64,000 nucleotides of DNA. Source: Aquarana catesbeiana. Taxonomy: Eukaryota; Chordata; Amphibia; Anura; Ranidae. The notes under the pieces were generated by a model, which was not told where the DNA came from, searched no databases, and worked only from the letters and a program-made list of their open reading frames with translations. Position numbers and translations under genes: made by a program. The first letter of the stretch is position 1. Every line of letters begins with the position of its first letter. This document shows, piece after piece, positions 45,627 through 56,622 of this stretch. The stretch covers positions 357,614,984 to 357,678,983 of the forward strand of contig NC_133328.1 of the NCBI RefSeq assembly GCF_042186555.1, read 5' to 3'.

Positions 45627-46041
45627 TGAAATAATATATCATAAACAGAATTAATGTAAAAGTCAACGTGTAAGTATATGTAAATAATTGCATCCTAAAT
45701 AGCTTGACGTGTTTCATGGAATACACTCCTTCAGATGCAGGTGCAATCAGAAATGTCTCTAAAAAGTAAATAGACAACAATATAGTTTAATGGTTGGCAA
45801 AAGGTATGCATGTTTTTGTTCCCATTTAAAAGGAGGGGAAAGGGAGAGAAAAGAGAAATCCCTTCCAGATAGATACAAACCCATCCTAAAGTTTTACTTA
45901 CAAAAACAGCTTAGACCGTTCGTTTTCATTGTGGGTTACTGCTGATGAGGGGAGGCTCCTTACATTTAATGAACTCTTCTGGGAGTGGATTGCTGTGCAT
46001 AAAGGTGTATTGTATACTGGAATTTGCCGATCAAAGCACAG

Positions 46042-46645
46042 TTAAAACGTTTGTTAACTCAAAAAAAATCAAACAGATCCTGTTTCTTTAAAGCATGTTA
46101 TACAGCACAGTGCTTGTGCTCTGTCATTTGGACCCCTGTATCACCTGAAATACCTGTCTGATCCTGCCAGTTTCTGCCCTCCCCTCTGTACGCTGACCAC
46201 GATATATCAGGGCTGCTGTGGTCAGAGTACATGCCTCCATCATCTTCAGCCTGCTATTGGTCTCCTTTGTGCTCCTGTGTCCTCCTCTCCCCTCCCCTCC
46301 ATGCCTGTCTCCTCGTGACAGTGCCCCCCCCCCATGTCTAATACGCTCATACCTACTAGAAAATCCTCCCATCCCCTTTGTTACATATTAATAAGTTTCC
46401 CTGTGCCTGTGTTATGTAACAAATGTGCCCATCGGTACCTATATGAGAGAGTCTCCTAGCGATCACATGACCCTATGGCTCTCTCCTCCCTGGAGAGAGG
46501 AGAGGAGACACCTGAGCGTTGGGAGCCACTCTCATATAGGTACCGATGGGCATATTTTTTACATAACACAGGCACAGGGGAACTTATTATTATGTAACAG
46601 AGTGGATAAGAGGATTTCATAGTAATGGGTTAACAACCACTTTAA
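46042..46645. mobile_element. TTAA MITE, family B, inverse copy of 17038-17630
   Basis: The inverse of the right end is TTAAAGTGGTTGTTAACCC and the left end is TTAAAACGTTTGTTAACTC. Read on the minus strand it follows the element at 17038-17630, including the internal palindrome (46385-46440 with 46538-46600: gtacctatatgagag / ctctcatataggtac). TTAA at 46042-46045 and 46642-46645. The surrounding 45627-46041 and 46646-47564 hold nothing I recognise. Confidence 0.78.
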
Positions 46646-47564
46646 TTTCTGTTGGAGAAGGTGGCTTACCCTAAGATGTTTTTTTATACTTTGATCTGGT
46701 GACTGTAACATCCATAGGGAGTGGGACCCCACTAGATGTGGTGACAGGATCTTTGGAGTGGCTTTGATAATCATTTCCTGCCCTATATATGGGTATTTTT
46801 ATTAGCATTGAGTTGTTTCACATGCTTAAGGTGTACACGACTAATGCTTCTTTCCACTAAAAGCATATTTGGAAATGTTCAGCCCTCTTTCCCCATTTGT
46901 ATGTAGTTCAGAAACTTACACCAACGTGTTTGCTGCAATGCAAACTAGTTTGCTTCTTATATAACATTATTACACAACTTTGCACCAAATGTGTTGTTGC
47001 ATGTTTCATTATTCCAAACAAATGGGGAAGAAGGGCTGGACATTTCCAAAGGTGCTTTTAGTGCATAGAAGCATTAGTCATGTTTGCCATGAGCACAGAG
47101 CAACATACACAACAGCAAATACAAATGTGGGTGTAAATATATATAAATGCTGCATTAAACTTTGTTCCACAAGTGAAAAGAAACATTAGCCATGTGTACC
47201 ATAAATATAGAAAAGCATTGCAAAACTGCCAAGACAAATAAGGCTGTTATTATGAAGAAATAAAGCATTACCATTTCTTCTAAAAGAGCTAGGACTCTCT
47301 GCCATTACTCCTTCTGCAAGGTTCTCAGAAGTGTCCACCATAAAAGTAGTACCGCCCACTGGATATGACATCACGCGATAATATACCAAACTGTTTCATA
47401 AGATAAATACCACATATTCTACAGGAATAACGCATTCTTTATTTTACAAACGTTTTTCGATTAATTGCAAAAAAGTTTTTCAAAAATGCTATGCCTTATC
47501 TCACTGCAAAATCTAAAGTGGTAAAAATAATTTCAATCATTGAGCCCATAGTGGGATGAGATCA

Positions 47565-47815
47565 GCCTATGGCTTTTCACTCCTCCAGATTCATCCCCAT
47601 CCACTCTAGGATTGAGAAGGGCATTTTGGTGCTGCTCACCACACCGAATAGGCCCAGGAGGATTTGGTACTCAAACATACTCGAACCCCCAGGCAGATGC
47701 TCTGCAGGTCATGCAGACCTCCTGTCCCAAAGGCCAGTGTTATATCTTGCTTCTTGGTCCCTGGCTTTAATGACATGGCCATTCCAATTCTGTTTTCCCT
47801 ACCTTCTTAAAGGTT
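47565..47815 (+). pseudogene. DIRS pol linker fragment
   Basis: Reads SSRFIPIHSRI, then GILVLLTTPNRPRRIWYSNI and HADLLSQRPVLYLASWSLAL. This corresponds to the segment between RNase H and recombinase seen at 48700-48900 and, in part, at 24130-24250. It stands upstream of the RT of the next DIRS piece, so it is a separate fragment or a rearrangement. Confidence 0.65.
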
Positions 47816-48275
47816 AGGAAGTTCACTTCTCCCAAAGTCTACCATTGCACCTGAAGGGCCCAATTTGCCTGATTTAAATCGGAGAACTTTCATCCTAGCA
47901 ATTACTCCATGGTACCCCCCATGGGCCATTCTTTCTTCTGTCCTCAAACTTACAGGATCATGGATCACAGATACAGCCCTTACCATACCACTATATTGGT
48001 ACGCCATTGCAGGTTCTTGCTCCCCTGTATATGGAGTCCCAATACTTAGGCTGCTAAAGGCGCCCATAAGTTTGGGAACCCATTTTTCTGTGGATCTTTT
48101 TGGGGGGTTTAGGAGCCCGGGCATTCCCTCATGGGATTCTGCACATATTCTGCTCCTGGTTTGTGACAGCCCCTTCTTGTTTGGGCTTTCCCCAGTTTCA
48201 TGGTTCCTCAACTGGTTTTGCCTAGCGGTGACTATGGCTATATAACTCAAATGGGGGATAGCTGTAATGGCTAGA
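47816..48275. other. Unidentified segment between DIRS fragments
   Basis: About 460 bp with open frames on both strands (47865-48245 plus, 47807-48250 minus). Neither has recognisable domains. GC content is higher than the flanks. It might be part of another retroelement, but I cannot name it. Confidence 0.35.
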
Positions 48276-51200
48276 AGTCCACAGGAGGCTGGAGACCGGT
48301 TTTGGATCTAAAGCATCTAAACAAATTCATCAGTCTGGAGCACTTCAAAATGGAATCGCTCAATACGGTAATTCTAGCAGTACAGCCAGAGGATTGGATG
48401 GTCTCTATAGGCCTCAAACGCATACCTTCATATTCCAATTCATGAAGCCCTTCTTACGGTTCACCTCACCACCCTCCGAGCGTCTTACATCCCAGCTTTC
48501 GAGAATCACCCGGCAGATCGCCTATCAGGGAAGTTCATCGACAATGAGTGGTCCTTGAATCAGGAAGTTTTCCAATGGGTCTGCCACCAATGGGCAGTCC
48601 TCAGGTGGACCAAGACACTCCGCTTTTTCACGAGGTTTCCAGTCTGAGGTTCAGCGGGAGTGGATGCCCTTTTTCAACCATGGAGCTTCCAACTGGCATA
48701 TGCATTCCCTCCGATCCCTCTGATTCTGGGGTTCCTTCAGCGCCTAACAAAAGAACGGGTGACCATCCTAGCGGTCATCCCCTACTGACCAAGAAGACCC
48801 TGATTTACCCGGCTGTCCAGGCTCTCCCTCTGCAACCCCTTAACACTTCCGTTCACACACAACCTTCTGTCCCAGGAAAACATCTTCCATCCACATCCAG
48901 AGGTTCTGGATTTGAGGGTCTGAAGGTTGAGCGGGAAAAGCTGGAGAAATTAGGTTGCTCCCACAGAGTAATATTACTTCAAGCCAAAAAAGCTTCCACC
49001 AATAGCACCTACTATAAGGTTTGGGAGAAGTTTTCGGAATTTGCAGAAGCCATTAAAACCAGGAACCAATGAAGTTCTTTTATTTCTTCAAAAATGATTA
49101 GATCTAGGACTGGGACTTAGCTCACTAAAGGTTCAGGTCTCGGCTTTATCAACCCTAACAGACACCAGATGGGCCCTCGACCCACTTATAGAACATTTTT
49201 TAAGGGCAGTTCTTAGATTAAAACCTCCAAGAAAGCTGCTATATCCAAAGTGGGATCTTGATATAGGTAGGTGGTGCTGCGCTAATCCTAAGTGAAAATG
49301 AACTAGCTGAAAGTAAAGTGGATACTATTATGTGACGTGTATTGTGATGTGCACCAATGATTTTAAAGTGTAGTAATTACTAACTAGCCCGTGTAGGACC
49401 AATCATTCGCACAGCAACAGGCCATAATAATAAAAATATATAAAAATATACTCATAAGTGGTAAAATAATAAATAAATATCAGCAAATACATATAAATTA
49501 ATAATAATAAAGTGTGGCGCTAATAAATTGCTAGGCAAGTAGTAGTGATCTCTGTGAAAGAGTATTTAAAACTTAGAGTGTATACCCATAGAGTGAATGT
49601 TACAACATCCCAAAGGATATATAAAAGTAAATAATAGCAGTGAATGCTTAGGTATGTGAAGGAGTGGACGCTTAGTAACAAGCAATGGGTAAATTAAGAA
49701 ACAATTGTGCATAAGATACCATATTCAAAAAAAATATATATAATACAATAATAATACAAAATGTCCCAGTATATTGAGTGTGTAGCTCAGTAGAAACGTA
49801 TTGTCCGTTTGTGCAAACGCTGAAAGGAAAGACGTCCAAAGCCCTAAGGAGGGTAAACATATAAAGGTATTGGAAGTCTGTTATTGGAAAGATGCGGTAC
49901 TTCTCGCTTGTAATTTTTCGGAGTGTATTCCTGAATAAAGTGCTATTACGCTTTTTTGAAATATAAGGATTTACACTATGTGGAAGTTTTCTTTTTTTCC
50001 TTGTTCACTCGCTCATGGGATGGACCATTGAGGAAACGATCAACCGGCGACCGAAGCCGATCCTTGGAGGTTCCTGATCCCAAATTGGTACATCATCTGA
50101 GGACTTCTGACGGGATTCCACACAAAATCTTCTCACAGATCGCCACCCTATACCGCTTGACGGTACAAGCTCGTTTGACTCACTGCCAAGGGCCTGTGAG
50201 TCCACCTTATCTGGTAAGGGCATCCTTTTGTCTTTCTCTCTCTATATTGAAAACATCTATATGAGTGAAGAATCCACCTGTATTTAAGGATTTTTAAAAC
50301 AGCCCTTAAATCACTGCATATGAAGATGGCCTACACTCAGATGGCTGTGGGGTTCACTTGAAGTACCGCATCTTTCCAATAACAGACTTCCAATACCTTT
50401 ATATGTTTACCCTCCTTAGGGCTTTGGACGTCTTTCCTTTCAGCGTTTGCACAAACGGACAATACGTTTCTACTGAGCTACACACTCAATATACTGGGAC
50501 ATTTTGTATTATTATTGTATTATATATATTTTTTTTGAATATGGTATCTTATGCACAATTGTTTCTTAATTTACCCATTGCTTGTTACTAAGCGTCCACT
50601 CCTTCACATACCTAAGCATTCACTGCTATTATTTACTTTTATATATCCTTTGGGATGTTGTAACATTCACTCTATGGGTATACACTCTAAGTTTTAAATA
50701 CTCTTTCACAGAGATCACTACTACTTGCCTAGCAATTTATTAGCGCCACACTTTATTATTATTTTTACACTTGCAACGGTCAGATTGTTGTGTTGGCTGC
50801 TCCATTTCAGTTTACTCTAGGAGTTGGCGCAATTTCTACACCTTCTTTTTACACATATAAATTAATAACAGCAATGTGAAAGTGTCAACTTCTAATAAAG
50901 TGCACAGATGCAATAAATAAGTGGATTACAATGTGTATCAACACATGCAACACATAAAGTGACTGTGTGCAACAGTGCGGCCAAGAAATGCAGCACAAAA
51001 AATGTCCAAACAATCAGAGTGCTTCAACACAAAACTCTTCCTTCATCACGTGACAGCAGCATCCTATCATGCATCAATTGCAGTGTAGTGCTCAGATAAA
51101 CCGCATAGTGCACATCTTCGTGTTCAAACACACAGGTGGGTAATGGCCCCTTACGTTAGGGTAATAGAGCAAGCGCATATGACCAAGCTTGGGAGTACCG

Positions 51201-52250
51201 TCCTTTGAGTTCCACAGCTATCCTCACGGTCCTAGTCCCGGGGCATAGTTCCCTCAGATGTTTGGGGGGGAGTATGGAAATAACAGAAAGGAGGATCCCA
51301 GATAGTGTAATACAGTTTCGCTAAACAGTGGCTTTTATTAGGTAAAAACAGGGTACTCACATAAAAGACGATAATAAAGTGACTTGCTCCAACAGGCGGC
51401 GAGCTCGTACACCTCTATCAGCATAGATGCCTGTCCCGTCCCCTATACCACTATCTACTCATAGGGTCCGGTGTGTACCCGATTCGGTGCAGGCAGCTTT
51501 TCCCACTAGTTCGGTCTGCTACATACCTGATAGCGTGAGAATAATCATATATCTCAAAGTGGGATCTTCCTTAGGTACTCTCCATACTCGCAGCTCCTCC
51601 ATTCGCTCCTACGGAAGAATGCTCTCTGGAAGACATTACTCAGCAAGGCATTAAGACAGAATTTTTAGTTGCCATTACCTCCGGCCGAAGAGTCTCAGAG
51701 ATCGTGTTGGGAGCTGAGGATCCCTATATCTTTCCAATATATTTCCAGATAGAGTGGTCCTCCAGCCAATTCACCAATTCATCCCTAAAGTTCCCTCTGT
51801 TTATCATCTGAACCAAGAATGGGTACTCCCAGCCTTTGGGGAAGATCCAGCAAGCTCAAAGCTGTACGATTTGGATGTAGCAAGGACTCTGTCATTACAT
51901 TAGACTAACATCCCCCTTCTGTAAAGATCAGCGTCTCTTTGTGATCCCTAAGGGCGCAAGAAGGGGAATGGCAGCATCAAAGACGACTTTGGCAAATACG
52001 TCCCATTCAGAGAACATATTGGGCTAGTGGTTTTCCGGTTCCGAAATCAATCCATGCACATTCAACGCGGGGTATGGGATCTTCTTGGGCGGCGTTAGCA
52101 CGAGTCTCGCCGGAAACTTTCTGTCGTGTGGAGAGCTGGTCATCCTTCAACACGTTCATGACCCACTATAGTCTAGATCCAGCCGCGCTTACTTCTCGTG
52201 ACTTTGGGAAAAAAGAGATGCAGCTGTCTGCTCTATAATCTAAATCAAAA
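48276..52250 (+). pseudogene. DIRS pol, interrupted inside the recombinase region
   Basis: RT: DLKHLNKFISLEHFKMESL (48308) and DWMVSIGLK. After a deletion, the RNase H tail and linker: IPAFENHPADRLSGKFIDNEWSLNQEV (given here only as positions 48493-48575), then FQLAYAFPPIPLILGFLQ (48690). The recombinase N-terminal part reads TYYKVWEKFSEFAEA (49010), then up to LYPKWDL (about 49259). A 2.3-kb insertion follows, after which it resumes at 51569 with the core around EFLVAITSGRRVSEIVL (51660; the R of SGRR is the first catalytic Arg position in this family) and runs to about 52235. Many stops are present. Spliced over the insertion, the reading continues at the same codon region. Confidence 0.8.
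49260..51554. mobile_element. 2.3-kb insertion with large inverted repeat and 14-bp target duplication
   Basis: caaagtgggatctt occurs at 49246-49259 and 51555-51568. The DIRS recombinase frame is split exactly there. The insert has a unique part (49260-49502), a left arm (49503-49901), a spacer of about 460 bp, a right arm (50362-50760), and a tail (50761-51554). The arms are almost identical in inverse orientation, for example ggtattggaagtctgttatt / aataacagacttccaatacc; the frames at 49672-49860 (minus) and 50358-50591 (plus) therefore give the same peptide. The tail has no recognised family and may be a second element. Confidence 0.78.
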
Positions 52251-52590
52251 TGTTTTTTTGCAGCAACCCTCCTTGTGAGCGAGTTATTAACCATGTGTAT
52301 GCTGCCATGAAGGCACCAGGAAAACGGAAAATTGAATACTTACCTTTTCGTAATTTTCCTCTCCTGGTGCCTATCCATGGCAGCATATACGCCCTCCCTT
52401 TTTTTTATATAATCCTTAAATGTTTGAGTCTAGTTACAAGAATGGCGCATGGGGGGGCCTGACTCTTTATTTATAAAGTTAAATTGGTCCTGTGGGTTGG
52501 TTGGGGGCGGGGTAACCAACCATGTGTATGCTGCCATGGATAGACACCAGGAAAGGAAAATTACGGAAAGGTAAGTATTCAATTTTCCAT
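52251..52590 (+). repeat. DIRS 3' terminal and internal complementary repeats
   Basis: The words atgtgtatgctgccatg and ggcaccaggaaaa...gaaaattgaatacttacc (52293-52345) are followed by the inverse (ggtgcctatccatggcagca, 52367) and by a second direct version (52528-52590: gtgtatgctgccatggatag, ggaaaattacggaaaggtaa). Paired direct and inverse terminal words at the 3' end are the hallmark of DIRS termini. This is the 3' end of the element at 48276-52250. Confidence 0.7.
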
Positions 52591-52664
52591 TTTACTCTAA
52601 ACCGTTGTCATCTAGACATGATTCCCTGCTTGTACTACGTTTTCATTTTCTAGACATCATATAG

Positions 52665-52981
52665 GCTTTATCAAAAGCAATCCTTCTTTCATCAAAAACA
52701 AACGAAAGAGATGATGCTGCAAATCTAAAAAAGAAACTTGAATCTTTTGACTTTGTGCTTCGTGTCACCCTGCAAACTAAAAACTTGAACCATGTAAATG
52801 CAATTTCAAAAGTCTTGCAATCAAAAGACATAGAACTGTCTGGTGAAGTGCAGCTCATTCAGAATGCTGTTACAGCCCTTTCCAGATACAGGGATCATTT
52901 TGAGGAAGCCAAAGAAACTGCAGTGACACTTGCAGAAAATCACCCCCTAATGCCTCCTCTGCCTTCGACCAATGCAGTTTA
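52665..52981 (+). pseudogene. hAT-derived ZMYM1/DUF4371-like protein fragment
   Basis: The frame opened after a TAG at 52662 reads ALSKAILLSSKTNERDD, LKKKLESFDFVLRVTLQ, NHVNAISKVLQSKDIELSG and AVTALSRYRDHFEEAKETAV, then a stop at 52979-52981. This pattern (F.FV...LQ...L..VN..SK.LQSK..........) is the middle part of hAT-derived TTF-type/ZMYM1-like proteins. About 105 codons remain of a protein usually over 600 aa, so it is a fragment. A single exon of a live gene is conceivable, but the in-frame stop just upstream argues against it. Neither a zinc finger nor the dimerisation domain is present. Confidence 0.7.
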
Positions 52982-53623
52982 GGCACACAGAGTTCCTCAT
53001 TCACAGGTCATCCAGCCAGTGCCGCAGATTTTCAGCAGCTTTCCATGTCCTTTCTCCTCCTGGTGGCGGAAGAAAGCAGTACACCGCCTCCTCAGTCTTG
53101 GCTCAGCCACGCCCCTTCCCTGTGCGTAGGAGAGAAATGAAATGCCCAGAGTCTGCAAGAAGTTCTGAAGGTGTGCTTCTATGTGTTATAATGCAGGTGC
53201 CTAATGTAAATGGAGAGGAGGGGTGGCTGCATGGAAATGTCAGGGGGATCTGGTGGCTGCATGGAAGTAGAACTGTGTGGCATTTTTACAGTGCTACAGT
53301 TCCCCCTCCACATAAGTACCTATAATAATTGTGCTATAGCCAGATGGAAACTATTTCAGTTGCTGATGGCAAAGGTGCGACATATTAGACTATAGATGCA
53401 AACATGTTGCAATGAATCACGGTGACCATACACTACACAATTTGATTGTACACTCTGCTTCAGATCTACCAAAAACTATGCAATGCATTGGTTAGGTGTG
53501 TCCTCTCATATTACATTGTTTTGCTAAGCCTAAAGGAGATTGTACAAGTAGGAGTAGGATAGCGTATGTTGCTATATTATCACTTTGTGAGTTTGCACTA
53601 GTTGCAACAAACCTTGTTAGATA
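52982..53623. other. Unassigned
   Basis: No recognisable gene or element. Frames at 52972-53395 are short and lack family resemblance. Confidence 0.4.
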
Positions 53624-53835
53624 TTAACCCCTTACCGGCCAGCGCTATAGCCGAAAGACAGCTACAGCGCGGGCTTACTTTGCCAGGAGGGTGTCCATGG
53701 ACATCCTCCCCTGCTCGCGGTGCCCGCACGCCCACTTTGGACTCGGCTGATCACATATCAGGGTAAAGGGCCAATCACACGGCCCTTTACCACGTGATCA
53801 CCTGTCAGCACATGTCAGCCGTACACGGTGAAGCT
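53624..53835. mobile_element. TTAA element left end, truncated
   Basis: Starts TTAACCCCTTACCGGCCAGC and continues with GC-rich hairpins (ggtgtccatggacatcc; gggccaatcacacggccc region near 53769), as the left ends of family A elements do. No right end with tggttaa is found before piggyBac copy 3, so this is a truncated copy. 53836-54352 holds nothing recognised. Confidence 0.5.
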
Positions 53836-54833
53836 ACATTTTAGACCACGCCCACTTTTTTTTACCACACCCAAAAGCACACAGCGGACGGCATGCATTG
53901 CGTGCTGCATTATCCTTTCCCCTCCCATTATTGTGGGCAGCAGGCAGCCCATGTAGCACACCTTTTTTTTTTCCTCAATCCCTTCAAAGTGTTACTCTTT
54001 TTTCAAATGTTAGCATCTAATTTAATTTTTACAGCCACTGACAGCAAATATAGAACTAATTTTTACACTTGTTGACCAGCAACGTAAGGAACACTGCTGC
54101 ATACTTATGGCCACTGGGACTCTGGGAATGGATTATGTCTGCATTTCTCATTACATTATGTCTGCTGTTATAGCATGGGTTTCAACCATGTGAAGACTTA
54201 GCTCCCCATTTATACTCCCAGCACCAGCACAGTACCCCCCCAAAAAAATTGTCTGGAGCTGCCCCTGGCTAGTAGAAGTGATCAGGTAGCTTTTCAGCCA
54301 GCTAAATCACTAAATCTAGGGGAGAATTTTTAAACCTTAAAGCCTTTCATCCTTAACCGGTTCTGGAACAGCCCCCGCAGTTATACGTCGCGTGTGCGGC
54401 CGGCTGGGAGGGGCACGCGCCCCCTCGCCAGCCGCAACCATTGGATTTGTTCAGGAACCAATCAATCCCCAGGCCCAGGCCAATAATATCTGGCCTGGAC
54501 CTGGTGATCGGTCCTGATGAATGAGATCCTTCCCCTGTCTGTGTAACTGTAAACACTGACGGGGAGTGATGTCATCTCTCCTCGTGACGGTCTTTTCCAT
54601 TCCAGATCGAGGAGAGAAGACATCACAGAGAGAGTTGCACAACACCACACTGACACCAGGTCATGTAGGCACACAATTCACCACCTAATCAACCCCCAGT
54701 TAACCCCTTTACCACCTGTCACTGTGTCACCCAGTACAGCATTCAGATTTTTTTTTGATTGCTGTACTAGTGTCATTAGTGACACTAATCACTGTCAGGG
54801 TAATTAGTCTTAGGCCCAGATAGGTCTAGGGAC

Positions 54834-55295
54834 CCCCCCTAACACCCCCAATAAAAGTTTAACCCCTTGATTACCCGCGTCACCTCTGATCCCTGTATAA
54901 GTGTCACGGGTGACGCAGTTTAGCTAGATTCTTTTTATAGCGTCAGGGCACCCACCGTATTTTACCCAATAAAGGTTTAACCCCCTGATCACCTGGCGGG
55001 TGATCAAAGTTAGGTTTTAGCGTCAGATAGGGTCTGCGTCGCCTAGGCAGCATCAGCTCAGCGTCAGACCCCCCTAACCCCCCCAATACACGTTTAACCC
55101 CTTGATTACCCCGTCACCTGTGATCCCTGTATAAGTGTCACGGGTGATGCAGTTTAGCTAGATTTTTTTTATAGCGTCAGGGCACCCGCCATAATTTACC
55201 CAATAAAGGTTTAACCCCCTGATCATCCGGCGGGTGATAAAAGTTAGGCTTTAGTGTCAGATAGGGTCTGCGTCGCCCCAGGCAGCGTCAGATCA
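54834..55295 (+). repeat. Tandem duplication of about 235 bp in piggyBac copy 3
   Basis: Unit 1 (54834-55068) and unit 2 (55069-55295) share gtttaaccccttgattaccc, gatccctgtataagtgtcac, tatagcgtcagggcaccc and caataaaggtttaaccccct. The breakpoints differ from the 350-bp duplication in copy 2, so the two arose independently. Confidence 0.82.
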
Positions 55296-55677
55296 GTGCC
55301 AGTAGCGCTAACACCCTTGCCCGCATCATACACTTCCCTTAGTAGTAGAATGTCTGAACGGATCGATATCTGAGCTCATCAGAACTATGTTAGCGTCCTC
55401 AGCAGTTTAGGGTTCCCAAAAACGCAGTGTTAGCGGGATCAGCCCAGATACCTGCTAGCACCTGCATTTAGCCCCTCCGCCCAGCCCACCCAAGTGCAGT
55501 ATCAATCGATCACTGTCACTTACAAAACACTAAACACATAACTGCAGCGTTCGCAGAGTCAGGCCTGATCCCTGCGAAAGCTAACAGTTTTTTTGCTAGT
55601 GTTTGAATCAGTTGCTGACAGTCAGGTGCCTTTTTTATTGTGAGTCTCACTAGTGTACCAGTAAATTTAGAGACCAA

Positions 55678-56622
55678 AATGTCAAATCGAAGGTACACCA
55701 GCGAAGAGGCCTACACTTTTCTGAGCATGACAGATAGTGAAGAGGAAGTCACTCATCTGTCAGATTGAAGCTCAGAATACGATTCTGTAGACAGCAGCGG
55801 CACCCTGACAGATAGCTCTGACGATGGAGTTGTGGTCCCTGCCAAGGTCAGGAGTACCAGACCCCGTGCTTCTGTTGTTGTTGAGGTGCAAGAACCGCAG
55901 GTCCCCCATATGGAGCAGAGAGCCAGAACTAGCGCCGCTATTCCTTCTGGTGAACTGGCAAGCACCAGTGGCCTAGTACATCCTGGTCATACATCCAGCA
56001 CTGCAGTAACACTTGGTGACGTGGCGAGTCCCATAAGTGCAGTTCAAGCTGGCGAGGTGGCAAGCACGAGTAGTGTCCCTCTGCCACCAAGAAGAAGACA
56101 AACACAGGCCCGTCGAGCCCATAGTGCCCTGCCTGCTGCATTCGCCAATCCTAATTGGGAGCCCACCACTTCTGCAACACCCGTACTTCCCTCATTCACT
56201 GGCCAACCCTGAATTCAGGTGAAAACAGTTGATTTTACGTCACTTGATTTGTATTCGCTGTTTTTCACAGAAGATCTCTATAGATCTATTGTGGACCAAG
56301 TCAATTTGCATGCTGGTCAATTCATGGATGGCCTTGATCCTTCCTTAAATTCCAGGAAGTGATCGTCAGAGCCCTTCTGTTTCCAGACGGTGCACTTGCC
56401 CAACTTCCCAACGCAAATGCAGTGAGCCAGCTGCATGAGAGGCATTTTCCTTATGTCCTCCCTGGTACTCCTACCCAAAGAACACCCCAAAGAAGATGTC
56501 GTGTCTGCAGTAAATGCGGATTTAGGCGTAAGACCCGCTTTTATTGTCCCTCCTGTCCTGACCAACCTGGTCTCTGCATTGGTGAATGTTTCAAACGCTA
56601 CCACACAATAGTTAAGTATTAG
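55678..56622 (+). pseudogene. piggyBac transposase remnant, copy 3 (core missing)
   Basis: Starts ATG 55678 (MSNRRYTSEEAYTFLSMTDS). This identifies the native start that is lost in copy 1. A stop lies in the acidic region (LSD* at about 55766; tca in copy 1 is tga here). The N-terminal linker is intact to SFTGQP* at about 56212. A short start of the core follows (DLYRSIVD, 56275), then a deletion at about 56330 joins to the region before the C-terminal domain (FPDGALAQLPNANAVSQLHE). The Cys-rich domain ends CIGECFKRYHTIVKY, stop 56620-56622. All three catalytic Asp are gone. Confidence 0.87.

Noticed and set aside
47807..48250. 147-aa minus-strand and 126-aa plus-strand frames
   Set aside because: No recognisable domain, both strands open, and they sit between DIRS fragments. 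Left as an unidentified segment.
49672..50591. Identical 60-75-aa frames on opposite strands at 49672-49860 and 50358-50591
   Set aside because: They are the two arms of the inverted repeat; the peptide has no family resemblance.
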